Assembly: GCF_002499975.2 (NCBI RefSeq)
Contig: NZ_CP052766.1
Coordinates: 2,666,001 to 2,730,000 of the forward strand
Length of the DNA stretch: 64,000 nt
DNA from: Alteromonas pelagimontana
Lineage (GTDB): Bacteria; Pseudomonadota; Gammaproteobacteria; Enterobacterales; Alteromonadaceae
Direction: 5' to 3'
Part shown: positions 40,055 to 49,546 of the stretch, piece by piece
How the letters are laid out: each line of letters begins with the position of its first letter
Numbering within the stretch: position 1 is the stretch's first letter
Made by a program: the position numbers and the translations under genes
Notes under the pieces: generated by a model
What the model was told of the DNA's origin: nothing
Databases searched by the model: none
The model's input: the letters and a program-made list of their open reading frames with translations, nothing else

Positions 40055-40702
40055 AATGTCAGAAGTTATTATCTTATTGAGCAAAGGAGAAGTTTTCGCT
40101 CATAAGCGCGAGCCCTCCACAATCCCCTTACCTTAATATACCTCATCGACCTGTAATACTAATTCGCATTGATGTGTGATCAGCTCAGACATAGAGGATC
40201 TCTCTAATCAAGGAACATTGGTGAAGGAATGCACCGGCCTTTCATACCATGTTATGCAGAGTAGATGGATTCCTCTACCTCCCTTTGGACGCTGCCGGCA
40301 AGGAGCGGCGTTTTCAGCTTTTGGGCTGCGCCAATAGTGTTCGATTTAGTCCCACTAAACCTTCATGAAACTGGCTTGTCAAAAGTTGAAAACTTCTCGC
40401 GCTGAGTGAGCACACATTAATGCGTAATAGCATGACACTGCTATTCGCTCCAGAGCAAGAGCATGAATGAATAAAAATTCAGCAGTCTCAAGGACTAAGC
40501 AAAATTTCTCATCCGAAATGCCGTAAAATTATCCCTGATGGCTCTGCTGGAGCATCCATGCTCCAGAAGTTCGGCTAAGAAGCCTTCACTTATCGCTTAA
40601 AAATCATTCGCGGTCTCTCCCTGCTATTCGCTCAGCGAAAAGACGTTACTTCCGCAGCCCTTATCAAAGGCTGCTGATCATCCAACCCGTCAGGAAGCGT
40701 TT
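40055..40702. other. Gene-free region with dispersed repeat
   Basis: About 650 bases hold no convincing open frame. The region contains repeat copy B, a GCTGGAGCATCCATGCTCC inverted repeat (about 40549-40567), and two short similar blocks beginning CTGCTATTCGCTC (about 40438 and 40621). It looks like a decayed or repeat-built spacer. No rpsJ/S10 operon follows tuf here. Confidence 0.5.
40323..40420 (+). repeat. Dispersed intergenic repeat, copy B
   Basis: This matches copy A at 9905-10000 in the same orientation, roughly 85 percent by eye. Inside it TTTAGT and ACTAAA form a small hairpin that is partly broken in copy A. In-frame stops occur in all frames that could align the two copies. Confidence 0.75.
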
Positions 40703-41710
40703 CTAAGGAATACAGATTTCTCCTTCTGGCTCTGTATTTAATGTAGAGCCGTCTTCCAATGTGATTTTAAACATGAACCAGTACGTATTGTTGCTTTGCA
40801 CAGTAGCATCGGAAAAGCTGTCGGAGTTGCTAACTCGCGGGCTTAGCCGGCCTCTGCCGCTGAGTTGATTTGCGGTATTACGATAAAACTGAATGCCCTG
40901 AATGGGAGGAAAGTTCTGCAGATCCCAGAATATGTTTACCACCCCGTCAGCAAATATGGTGGTAAGATTAGTGATCGGCAATACATAACTTACCCACGTG
41001 GGCTCGGGGCCAAAAGCATCACCTACAGCATCAACAAACTCAATCCAGTAATAGTAGCTCTCGCCCGGCTGTACAGAGGTATCTGTCCAGCTAGTATCGG
41101 CAATGCCAGGGCTGTCAATAAGCTGTCTAAGGTCGACGTAGGGGGTGAGTTCATTCGTCCGCGCGGACTGGCGAAAAATATTAATCTGTACGATATCAAT
41201 GTAGTCAATTAGTCAGCTAAACGTCGCCGGGCCTTCATCGCTGTTAACTACCACATCGTCGCCCATCACATTACCGCGCCCACCGTTGGCCATTAACAAA
41301 GTTGTCACGAGTTTTATCGAGTGGGATTTGCAAGTAAGGTTGCTGTAGTGCGCTTACCTCAGCAGAGGTTTGGCGTTCACGCTGGCCTGATACTGTGCGG
41401 ACTATATTTATCTTCCTTTTTCGCCCTCAGTGTCCGTGTAGAAGGTAGTGGAGTTAATGGGGTTACCATTTAAATTGCTCCCGTTTCGATAGACGTTGAA
41501 AGTGGTTTTAGGTGCATCATCAACCGAGGATCGGCAGCTCACTGGGTTGCCTTGTTCTGCAGGAACAACAATTAACCCTTGATCCAGTCGCTCCAGATCA
41601 CGATTGCAACCAGTTAAAGCAATTACCGCGACAAAAGCCGCTCCCAAACGCGTTGATATGATATAAGCCCTACAACTGACGATGCTGAAAAAGAGAGAGT
41701 TTCCGTTCAT
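40703..41710 (-). pseudogene. Broken lipoprotein gene with lyase-like N-terminus and FN3-like C-terminus
   Basis: Three frames joined on the minus strand read as one decayed protein. The 5' part (41710-41408) has a lipoprotein signal (IALTGCN), then LERLDQGLIVVPAEQGNPVS and TTFNVYRNGSNLNG, which resemble the N-terminal domain of PL11 rhamnogalacturonan lyases. A frameshift near a run of A at about 41417-41421 leads into INIVRTVSGQRERQTSAEVS and LQQPYLQIPLDKTRDNFVNG. A second shift near 41300 enters a short block ending ATFS, stopped by an in-frame TGA at 41213-41215. The same frame then stays open to 40703 with two fibronectin-like units (TSWTDTSVQPGESYYYWIEF, EGEICIP end). Much of a full lyase is missing, so a deletion is also likely. 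Confidence 0.7.
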
Positions 41711-42080
41711 CTATATGTCCTCTTTGACGGGTAGTATTGGCATTTTAGCTACGCGAGGCTGGCTCACGCGATGTGGTTTTAATGTAGCTTTTCCAATTTT
41801 CACTGCCACTAAAAACGTGCAATAAGTTCAGAACTGAACATTTATAATTTTTAATAATTGTTTTCAGCTACGGTGGAGACTTCTAAAAATCTACAGAGGG
41901 AAGCAGGAGGTCTTTAGCTAAAGCAAATTAAATATACAAAACCCTTCTATCATGGGCAGTCTGCACTATATTAATAACGATGCTATTAATAATGGTAAGT
42001 GGAGTTGGGTCGTCACTGTGTGGTCAGCTCAAGTTTGCATTAGCACCAATTGTCGCAACGTTCACAAAACAGGAATATTT
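41711..42080. other. Divergent intergenic region
   Basis: About 370 bases separate the pseudogene and the cstA-like gene. A GAGGAC ribosome binding site for the pseudogene is near 41720. The frame from 41952 that extends the transporter gene is not conserved. Nothing else is recognised. Confidence 0.4.
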
Positions 42081-43757
42081 ATGCAGTCGGTAACCATTGT
42101 ATTACTAGGTATAGTAGGGATGCTTTTGGGATGGTTTTTCTATTCCAAATTTATTGCCGCCAAAATCTTTAGTTTAAACGATAAATTCGTAACTCCAGCC
42201 CATGAACTGAATGATGGTACAGACTATGTACCCACTAACAAAATTGTTCTTTGGGGACACCACTTTACTTCAGTTGCCGGCGCAGCACCTATTGTCGGCC
42301 CAGCAATTGCGGTTTATTGGGGCTGGGTTCCTGCAGTGCTATGGGTTGTATTTGGTACCATCTTCTTCGCCGGCGTGCATGACATGGGCGCACTCTGGGC
42401 CAGTGCCCGGCACAAAGGTCAGTCAATGGGTGCGTTATCTGCAAGTGTCATTGGTAAGCGCTCTCGATCTTTGTTTATGGTAGTAATATTCCTTGTGTTG
42501 CTAATGGTTAATGCGGTGTTTGGTGTTGTCATTGCTAACTCTTTTGTGGCACAGCCTAACGCGGTATTTCCAGCATGGACAGCGATAGCGGTTGCGCTGG
42601 TGATCGGGCAGCTAATTAAGCGACAGTTTAGTCTCATTCCCATGTGTATTGTGGGAATAATAGTGCTTTACGCCTCGGTATACGCGGGGAGTTATATTCC
42701 TCTTAGCTTACCGGAGACGATGTTTGGGCTTACTGATAAAGCCAATTGGATCATTATTCTCTTTATTTATGCTGCGATTGCATCTTTATTACCTGTCTGG
42801 ATGCTGTTGCAACCCAGGGACTTTATCAACGGCATGCAGCTATTGGTGGGGCTCTTTCTACTGTACGGCGCCGTGTTCTTCGCTATGCCGGACATCACGG
42901 CCCCTGCGTTTAATACCCAGACGGCGGTAGACACCCCGAGTCTTATTCCTTTGCTGTTCGTTACTATTGCCTGTGGCGCGGTATCGGGTTTTCACGGGAT
43001 TGTCGCCTCGGGTACAAGTTCTAAGCAGCTAAACAAAGAAACTGACGCGCGTTTTGTTGGCTACCTCGGTGCAGTAGGTGAAGGTTGTTTGGCGCTGATA
43101 ACTATTGTTGCGGTAAGTGGAGTCGCGCTGGCGGCGTCGCCTGAAGAATGGCACGAAGTTTACAGCCATCTTGGCGCCGGTAGCGTAAATGCATTTATTA
43201 CCGGAGGCGCAAACCTTATTCAGGCCGGATGGGGATTACCCGTAGAATTTTCTTCTACCATACTTGCAGTGATGGTGGTGCTATTTGCTGGCACTACAAT
43301 GGATTCGGGCGTCCGCTTGCAACGTTACATTATTCAGGAATGGGGCGAAATCTATAATCTTAATATTCTTAAGAGCGGCGTTATCGCTACGCTTGTAGCA
43401 GTCGCAACCTGTCTGCTATTGGCTTTCGGTGCCGGAGGGTCTTCCGGTGGCGGTGGTATGATAATTTGGCCGTTGTTCGGGTCCACTAATCAAATACTAG
43501 CCAGTATGACACTGTTAGTCATTTCCGTGATGCTGATTAAGATGAACCGCCCAGCCATCTACACGCTTATACCAATGACATTTGTACTGGTGATGGCGTT
43601 TTTTGCCGGTATCATTAAATTGAAAGAGTATTTTCTGGCAGAGAATTATCTTCTGGTTTTTCTGGATGCGGTGGTACTGATTGTCAGCGTAATGGTGATG
43701 TTAGAGGCTTGGTCTGTAATCTCACGCTTTAGACGTGAACAGAAGGCCAGTGTGTAA
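42081..43757 (+). CDS. Carbon starvation CstA-family transporter
   Basis: This 558-residue polytopic membrane protein of the CstA/BtsT family takes up peptides or pyruvate in characterised members. Landmarks are LWGHHFTSVAGAAPIVGPAIAV split by the membrane border, GVHDMGALWASARHKGQS, SGFHGIVASGTSSKQL, and LFAGTTMDSGVRLQRY. The ATG at 42081 has CAGGAAT upstream; the longer frame from 41952 adds a hydrophilic stretch not seen in the family. It is shorter than E. coli CstA (701), as in other short-form members. Confidence 0.9.
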   Translation: MQSVTIVLLGIVGMLLGWFFYSKFIAAKIFSLNDKFVTPAHELNDGTDYVPTNKIVLWGHHFTSVAGAAPIVGPAIAVYWGWVPAVLWVVFGTIFFAGVHDMGALWASARHKGQSMGALSASVIGKRSRSLFMVVIFLVLLMVNAVFGVVIANSFVAQPNAVFPAWTAIAVALVIGQLIKRQFSLIPMCIVGIIVLYASVYAGSYIPLSLPETMFGLTDKANWIIILFIYAAIASLLPVWMLLQPRDFINGMQLLVGLFLLYGAVFFAMPDITAPAFNTQTAVDTPSLIPLLFVTIACGAVSGFHGIVASGTSSKQLNKETDARFVGYLGAVGEGCLALITIVAVSGVALAASPEEWHEVYSHLGAGSVNAFITGGANLIQAGWGLPVEFSSTILAVMVVLFAGTTMDSGVRLQRYIIQEWGEIYNLNILKSGVIATLVAVATCLLLAFGAGGSSGGGGMIIWPLFGSTNQILASMTLLVISVMLIKMNRPAIYTLIPMTFVLVMAFFAGIIKLKEYFLAENYLLVFLDAVVLIVSVMVMLEAWSVISRFRREQKASV

Positions 43758-43779
43758 TCCTACTGTTAGCTTGAATGAT

Positions 43780-43806
43780 AAGCACTGCCCAAGATTGGCG
43801 GTGCTT
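43780..43806 (+). terminator. Hairpin after the cstA-like gene
   Basis: AAGCACTGCC and GGCGGTGCTT pair over 10 positions (one T-G) around a seven-base loop, 23 bases after the stop. There is no T-run. Confidence 0.4.
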
Positions 43807-44034
43807 ACTGCCCTTGCTTAGTGATAATTGCTCACGGTAAAAGGCGGTGAATTTATAGAAAATCGTATCTACTCGAGAAGCGTTAGTAGACGCCTCTCTA
43901 TTGAACCGCAACATAACGACAATCAGATACAAAAAGTAAGACGTGAGAGTAAGCTTTGATAATCTGTCTTGTAGTCTGTTTTCATCGCTTCATAATAGAC
44001 AAGCAACTTAACAGCATATTTCTGGTAGAGGTAA

Positions 44035-45120
44035 ATGGTTTTACTTTTTGGATACGTCATTGCCGCACTTGGCTTTTCCTTCCTGTGCTCAATTGCCGAG
44101 GCTGTAATTTTAAGTGTGTCTCCCGCGTCCATCGCCGTGATGGAAAAAGAAGGCCATCCGAGCGGTAAGATCCTCCGGACTCTCGTTGACGATATAAATA
44201 AACCGCTTTCCGCAATTCTCACACTCAACACTATTGCTCATACAATGGGCGCAGCCGGCGCCGGTGCGCAAGCGGCTATGATTTTCGGTGATGCCTATTT
44301 AGGTTTAATTTCAGCCATCCTTACTTTGTTGATTCTTGTGTTTTCTGAAATCATTCCAAAAACGTTGGGCGCTGAGTATTGGCGAACACTTGCACCGATA
44401 ACCGCATATTTTCTGAAATACCTCACCTTGCTCCTCTATCCAGTGATAAAGATTCTGGAAAAGCTCACCGCTGGCTTTAGAAAAGAAAAGCCCGTTCGAG
44501 GTTTCAACCGCAGTGAACTGCAGGCGATGGTTGAGCTTTCCGATCAGGAAGGTCAACTAGCGCAACAAGAGGCAGCCTTTTTATTGAGCCTTCTGCACCT
44601 GCATGAATTTAAAGTTAAAGATGCGATGACTCATCGAACATCAATTTTCTCAGTGTCTGAGGATATTACGGTGGAAACTTTCTTCCACAATCATGCCCAT
44701 ATTGAATACTCACGAATCCCGATCTATGAAAAGGACCAGCGCGAGAATATCACCGGTTATGCTATGCGTTCAGAGTTGCTTGTTGCTCAAGCGCGGGGCG
44801 ATAGCGATAAATCACTCTGGGAATTCCGGAAACCTATGGTAACGCTGCTGGGCTCGATGCCCCTTTCCAGCACTTTCGATCATTTTATTCAGAAGGAAGT
44901 TCATATTCTGCTGGTAGTAGATGAATACGGTGGTTTGGAAGGCATCATTACGCTGGAAGATCTACTGGAAAAGCTTCTCGGTGTGGATATCTTAGACGAA
45001 AAAGATGCCACTGTTAGTATGAAGCGATTAGGCAGAATGGTCGCTCGACGAAAGGCCAGGATGTTAGGGAAAAACGTACCGGATGCGACGCTTCATTCCA
45101 AAAAGTCAGGATCAAAGTAA
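44035..45120 (+). CDS. CNNM/DUF21 membrane protein with CBS pair
   Basis: This 361-residue protein has an N-terminal DUF21/CNNM membrane domain (about 1-150, including SEIIPKTLGAEYW) and two CBS domains (about 190-310, with VDEYGGLEGIITLEDLLEKLLG). The C-terminal CorC_HlyC domain found in many relatives is absent; a short basic tail ends the protein. Such proteins are linked to magnesium or other divalent ion export. The start at 44035 has AGAGG before it. Confidence 0.9.
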   Translation: MVLLFGYVIAALGFSFLCSIAEAVILSVSPASIAVMEKEGHPSGKILRTLVDDINKPLSAILTLNTIAHTMGAAGAGAQAAMIFGDAYLGLISAILTLLILVFSEIIPKTLGAEYWRTLAPITAYFLKYLTLLLYPVIKILEKLTAGFRKEKPVRGFNRSELQAMVELSDQEGQLAQQEAAFLLSLLHLHEFKVKDAMTHRTSIFSVSEDITVETFFHNHAHIEYSRIPIYEKDQRENITGYAMRSELLVAQARGDSDKSLWEFRKPMVTLLGSMPLSSTFDHFIQKEVHILLVVDEYGGLEGIITLEDLLEKLLGVDILDEKDATVSMKRLGRMVARRKARMLGKNVPDATLHSKKSGSK

Positions 45121-45136
45121 TCATAAGCTCTCTGTT

Positions 45137-45249
45137 TAACCCCAGCCCGGAATTTCGTACGTCATAGCTGACTATGACTAGAAAGCGCAACGATGCCAGG
45201 CGCAAAAAGATCGTTATTGAGCGGCGCGGATTATCCCGAGTTGGGGTTA
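45137..45249. repeat. Palindromic element between convergent genes
   Basis: Seventeen-base imperfect inverted repeats (left 45137-45153, beginning TAACCCCAG; right 45233-45249, ending TTGGGGTTA) bound about 80 bases that contain two internal hairpins, GTCATAG/CTATGAC and AACGAT/ATCGTT. The mismatches between the ends are compatible with G-U pairs in RNA. The right end includes the pdsS stop codon. It may be a miniature mobile-element-like repeat or a large bidirectional terminator. Confidence 0.55.
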
Positions 45250-47436
45250 TTTATTGGCATACGGCATAGATATGACCACGCAGACACCGGTATTATCTGG
45301 CAAATTGGAAAGATGAATGCTCCCTTTGTGAAAAACAGCAATCATATTGGCAATAAACAACCCTAAGCCCAGATGGGGATGCGCAGCATTTTGGTGGCGG
45401 TTTTGATTGGGCCGAATTGACACCATGGACTGCAGAAGCTGCGTCTTCATTCCTTCCGGTAACAAGGGGCCCGGATTGGTCACGCTTACTTTGAAACTCT
45501 TGGCATCGCGCCAGAGGTGCAGCGAGATTTCGTCGTTTTCTTCGCTGAATTCAACGGCATTGGCAATTATTTTATCCAGCATTTGCGCAAAAAGTTCTGG
45601 TGAGCCATTTACTTGCAACCTTTCCGCCGATACCTTTAACTGAAACTGGCGTGCTGGATAAGCGTATTCGTATCCTCCCACACAGCCAGTTACTACGGCG
45701 ATAGCATCGAACAGTTCGACTTCTTCCTGGGCAATGGCATGTTCAAGACGGGTGGCTTCACTCATACTATTTAAAATCGTGCTCAGACGACTAATACCAG
45801 CTTGCGCTCGTTCCACAAATACCTCCTGTTGCTCAGCACTGTCCGTTTGCTTGATCATATCCAGCGATGATCGCACCACTGCAATAGGAGTACGTAGTTC
45901 GTGAGAAAGTCGTGAGGCCATATTTTCCAGGTAGGAATTATACTGTTGTAATCGCCCGAGCACCTCGCTGAAAGAACGCGATAAGTCGCCGATTTCATCC
46001 CGCTGCCTGGCCAGCGGAATTGCCGCCACTATTTTGCCGTTGTCGTCAATTATGGCTTCGGTGTCATCGCGCAATTTGCGAATGCGGGATGAAATTCGGT
46101 GAGCAAAAAGCAATAGCGCTGCAGTACCCAGTAGCATCACCGCCAATATGACATGAAACAGTTGTTCTAAAGCCTGGTTACGCAAAGTTCTAATGCCGTT
46201 GGTGGTTTGTTCAACTACTACCGCGCCCATTACTTGTTTATCAATATAAATGGGGTATGCTGCAGACAAAATTACTGCTTTATTATCTGAAGTAAGGCGC
46301 CATAGAGAATCCGGATTGCCGTTTAACGCGGAAGAAATATCCAGCCCGCCGAGGGCATAAGCGTTCTCCATTTCATCCACAAATTCTGCGGGAGGACGAG
46401 TGAGTATGTGGTAATACAGAGGCAACAGCCAGCGGGTTTCTATCCAGCGCCAATAGGAATTTGATGAATTTTCCTGCTGTCGAGAACGCAGACCTGAGGC
46501 AGACCGAATATCGCCCGCTTTGGCTAGTACCCTTTTATGTTTGTCTACCACCCAAACCCGGGAATCCGCGTACTTTAGTCCAGCAAGAATTTGCTCTATT
46601 TCCGGTGATGGCGTGACCACCGTACCCAGGCCATCTGTACGATTTGGATTCGCTGTGCCTACTGCATATTGCTTAGTTCGCAAAGTAGCGTCATCAACAT
46701 CCGCTATCGCAAATGCTAATGAGCCTGATGTCATAGCCAGCGGAAAGCGCAACTCAATATTGTAGCCTTCGGGGGTGAGTGTCCAGCGACCTTGAATTCT
46801 CAGCTCGTTTTCTAATGCTCGGTATTCGGTGGCATCGCTGGATAAGCGATACGCGTTTACCCATCCGGGTTGATACGGGGCAATAACATAGCGCTCCAAC
46901 TCACCCGAGTCTGGCTGAAGACCAATAAGCAGGTGATCACTCTGGTCGATACTTAAGCTATTTGGCCGCCGCCAGACAACGCGATCATCAGTGACATTAA
47001 ACATCGCATAAAGATACTGATCATAGCGTCCTACCATATGAGTAAACGATAATGTGACAAGAGGCCGGGGAAACGTGTTGCCGAACCAGGTTACTACCTG
47101 TTCATCATCGTATTCGCGGGCGAGATGCTGAACCGAATTCCAATCCTTAAGTTTTCCATCTAACTGAATAGGAGAAGTCATAAAAGGCGCATATAAATCG
47201 GTGCCAGGCCTGACATCCTTTAGATAAGAGGATTGGTTATCAAACAGTGCAGGGCGCTCATGCAGCGCAGTGGCAACGGCGCGAGCCGTACCAATCATGG
47301 TTTGCTCCTGCCCAATTCGCAAATACTGTTCAAGTTCCCAAACGTATTTATAACCCAACCACGGAATGGTAAACAAAAACAGCGACAAAAACAGTAGCTG
47401 CAGGCGAAGCGACAAGCGTAAACGAAACAAATTCAC
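45247..47436 (-). CDS. pdsS: Proteobacterial dedicated sortase system sensor histidine kinase
   Basis: This 729-residue sensor kinase has TM1 at about 11-31, a large extracytoplasmic domain (about 32-425) with a carbohydrate-binding-like start (IQLDGKLKDWNSVQHL), TM2 at about 427-446, HAMP, the phospho-acceptor H512 in SRLSHELRTP, and an HATPase with LGLGLFIANMIAVFH. The long sensor region and gene order match the kinase of the proteobacterial dedicated sortase system (TIGR03785, from memory). It overlaps pdsR by 4 bases and lies downstream of it. Confidence 0.88.
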   Translation of the reverse strand: MNLFRLRLSLRLQLLFLSLFLFTIPWLGYKYVWELEQYLRIGQEQTMIGTARAVATALHERPALFDNQSSYLKDVRPGTDLYAPFMTSPIQLDGKLKDWNSVQHLAREYDDEQVVTWFGNTFPRPLVTLSFTHMVGRYDQYLYAMFNVTDDRVVWRRPNSLSIDQSDHLLIGLQPDSGELERYVIAPYQPGWVNAYRLSSDATEYRALENELRIQGRWTLTPEGYNIELRFPLAMTSGSLAFAIADVDDATLRTKQYAVGTANPNRTDGLGTVVTPSPEIEQILAGLKYADSRVWVVDKHKRVLAKAGDIRSASGLRSRQQENSSNSYWRWIETRWLLPLYYHILTRPPAEFVDEMENAYALGGLDISSALNGNPDSLWRLTSDNKAVILSAAYPIYIDKQVMGAVVVEQTTNGIRTLRNQALEQLFHVILAVMLLGTAALLLFAHRISSRIRKLRDDTEAIIDDNGKIVAAIPLARQRDEIGDLSRSFSEVLGRLQQYNSYLENMASRLSHELRTPIAVVRSSLDMIKQTDSAEQQEVFVERAQAGISRLSTILNSMSEATRLEHAIAQEEVELFDAIAVVTGCVGGYEYAYPARQFQLKVSAERLQVNGSPELFAQMLDKIIANAVEFSEENDEISLHLWRDAKSFKVSVTNPGPLLPEGMKTQLLQSMVSIRPNQNRHQNAAHPHLGLGLFIANMIAVFHKGSIHLSNLPDNTGVCVVISMPYANK

Positions 47437-48122
47437 ACCTGCCAGCGATAGCCCATACCGTAAACGGTATCGATGTGGTCGAAGGTGTCGTCAAGCTGAA
47501 TAAATTTTTTACGCATGCGTTTTATATGCGACGTTATGGTGGTGTCATCCACTACCATGCGTGACTCGTCCATCAACTGTTGGCGACTTTTTACGTGGCC
47601 AGGGCGTTTAATCAGCGCGTGGAGCATCCAAAATTCTGTCACTGTCAGGGCAACGGGGCTTTCTTTCCAGCTAACCGTCATACGATTCACATCTACGGCA
47701 AGATGCCCTAACCGAATTTGTTCGCTTTGCTGTTTGGGCACAGCCAACAAGTCGGTACGTCGGAAAAGTGCAGCTATTCGAGCAAGGAGATGGGCCATGC
47801 TGATATCTTTTGTCAGATAATCATCAGCGCCCATGCGTAACCCGCTGATGGTGTCTACATCGTTATCTCTGGCGGTAAAAAAGATAATGGGCAATGACTG
47901 TGAACGTTGGCGCAACTGCTGACACAGCATAAAGCCACCTTCCATTTCATCGTTCAGTCCTATATCTATGATGGCCAAATCCGGTAGTGACTGGGCAAAT
48001 GCGGCTGTCGCCAAAGGTCTGCTTGCGTAAGCGTTTACCTGATATCCCTGAGCTCTAAGCGCGACTGTGTAGTTATCCCGAATGGCAGCGTCGTCTTCTA
48101 CCAGTGCAATTGTTCTTGGCAT
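47433..48122 (-). CDS. pdsR: Proteobacterial dedicated sortase system response regulator
   Basis: This 229-residue OmpR-type regulator has acidic residues D10 and D11, phosphorylation site D53 in LAIIDIGLND, K in DDYLTKDIS, and a C-terminal winged helix (SRQQLMDESRMVVDDTTITSHIKRMR split, ending DTVYGMGYRW). It matches the Pds response regulator (TIGR03787, from memory). It is cotranscribed with pdsS and diverges from pdsO, which it probably controls. Confidence 0.88.
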   Translation of the reverse strand: MPRTIALVEDDAAIRDNYTVALRAQGYQVNAYASRPLATAAFAQSLPDLAIIDIGLNDEMEGGFMLCQQLRQRSQSLPIIFFTARDNDVDTISGLRMGADDYLTKDISMAHLLARIAALFRRTDLLAVPKQQSEQIRLGHLAVDVNRMTVSWKESPVALTVTEFWMLHALIKRPGHVKSRQQLMDESRMVVDDTTITSHIKRMRKKFIQLDDTFDHIDTVYGMGYRWQV

Positions 48123-48481
48123 GTTTTACCTTATTGTTATTAGCTGTCAGCACTATACTTGAGACCAGGAAACTATGCCTGAGTTGGACAAAAAATCCCT
48201 GATTTAGCCACTATTTTGCCACATTTGCATCTGCTTTGAAGGAAACAAAAATACCCAGTGCAAGCTCATGCGGGACAGGCGCTGATCATTGACTCCTTCA
48301 AAATGCGGATGGGTATTATAATTGGGATATCTTGCCAGCTCCAGGTCATCTTTTGTCGTATTCCATCGTTAAATTGCCCTAGTTCTCTTACTGTTTTGCC
48401 ATTGTCATTTTGTTTAATAGCGTTACGTTACAACAGATATTTTCTGCTACACGATAACTAAACTTCTTTAGGAGATACAAA
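48123..48481. promoter_or_regulatory. Divergent control region of pdsR-pdsS and pdsO
   Basis: About 360 bases without a credible gene lie between divergent transcription units. It should hold both promoters and PdsR sites. I could not define an operator repeat by eye. Confidence 0.4.
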
Positions 48482-49216
48482 ATGAAAGCAACTCAACGTT
48501 CTACAATAATTGCATTGCCCGCGGCCATAGTTTTGACCCTTACGCCTTCCTGGGCATTTGCTAAAAACTCAGAGCAGGATAAAGCGGTAGCTATAGGTTT
48601 GGGCTCTGGTGCGGCAGTCGGCGCTGTTATTGCAGGTCCTATTGGTGCGGCGGTCGGTGGAATTTTAGGTGCAATGATGGGTAACGACACCGCCCAAAAA
48701 GACCAGCTCAAAGGAAAAACGCTGGCGTTATCTGCCAATGAGCAGGCGCTTTCAGCTACTCAACAGGAACTCTTTGCCATGCGCGATGCGCTGCAAGCGA
48801 TGGAACAAGAGGCGAAAGCTACCAATGTGGCTTTTATCCAGGACACAAACCGGGAAGTCATGGCGGTTGAAAGCAACATTCAATTCACCACCGGTTCAGC
48901 GACAATCGAACAAACCTACTTTGATCAACTGGATTTGGTGGCAGAAGCATTAAAGCTTCACAAACAACTGCAAGTTCGCTTAATTGGTCATGCCGATAAC
49001 CGGGGTGCTTCCCAGTTCAATCAGGCGCTGTCAATGCAACGAGCGTTGCAGGTTCAGAACTATTTAATTGAGAAGGGCGTAAATAATGAGCAAATTCTCA
49101 CCGTTGCTGTAGGGGAAAAAGAAAGCGCAGGCGACTCAATGGAAAAGGCATTTTTCGACCGTAAAGTGGTAATGCAAATAGCCGATGGCGAAGCGGTATT
49201 AACGGCCAATCGGTAA
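48482..49216 (+). CDS. pdsO: Sortase-associated OmpA-like protein PdsO
   Basis: This 244-residue envelope protein has a signal peptide (about 1-27, ending AFA), a glycine-zipper segment (about 39-66, GSGAAVGAVIAGPIGAAVGG), a coiled coil (about 75-110), and a C-terminal OmpA peptidoglycan-binding domain with VRLIGHADNRGASQFNQAL near 161-179. The combination matches PdsO of the proteobacterial dedicated sortase system. The sortase and its target gene, usual neighbours, are absent; an ABC transporter follows instead. Confidence 0.87.
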   Translation: MKATQRSTIIALPAAIVLTLTPSWAFAKNSEQDKAVAIGLGSGAAVGAVIAGPIGAAVGGILGAMMGNDTAQKDQLKGKTLALSANEQALSATQQELFAMRDALQAMEQEAKATNVAFIQDTNREVMAVESNIQFTTGSATIEQTYFDQLDLVAEALKLHKQLQVRLIGHADNRGASQFNQALSMQRALQVQNYLIEKGVNNEQILTVAVGEKESAGDSMEKAFFDRKVVMQIADGEAVLTANR

Positions 49217-49546
49217 CTTTTTGATGAAACATTGCCGCATTGGCTTCAAGGTGCGCTCTGCGGCATTTTATTAACTTCAGGTAACATGTCTCTTCAATTT
49301 CTCCGCCGCCTTTTCCCAAGCTCCCGAATATGTTCCGGATCGGTAAGTTATTTATCTCTGTATCAGAAGCATTAAACCCGATTCCCACCCGCGGGGGTTG
49401 AAATAAAAGAAATTGGCAACACTTTAACTTCAGATAAAGTACGTCACGAGTTTAGCAGTCTCCTTACCGGTTCCTAAGCGTATTTAAATCGCTCTGATGT
49501 ATATACTAATCAATTCCATTTACTCTCAATGATGACAGGCATAAGC
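49217..49546. other. Intergenic region after pdsO
   Basis: This region has the pdsO terminator and the yadG upstream sequence. Both strands were read for remnants of a sortase or VIT/von Willebrand target gene and none was recognised. A 96-codon minus-strand frame here has no family. Confidence 0.45.
49233..49269 (+). terminator. Probable terminator after pdsO
   Basis: TGCCGC (49233-49238) and GCGGCA (49260-49265) pair, with further pairing possible inside the loop, followed by TTTTATT. Confidence 0.55.

Noticed and set aside
41952..42080. N-terminal 43-residue extension of the CstA-like protein
   Set aside because: It is hydrophilic and low-complexity in character, not expected in the family, and the ATG at 42081 has its own ribosome binding site.
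44035..49216. Integron-like attC site at 45137-45249
   Set aside because: The left end fits RYYYAAC (GTTTAAC) but the right end does not fit GTTRRRY, so it is not a standard attC site.
49098..49388. Minus-strand frame at the end of pdsO as a possible sortase remnant
   Set aside because: It shows no sortase motif (TLxTC), no membrane segment and overlaps the pdsO end and its terminator.
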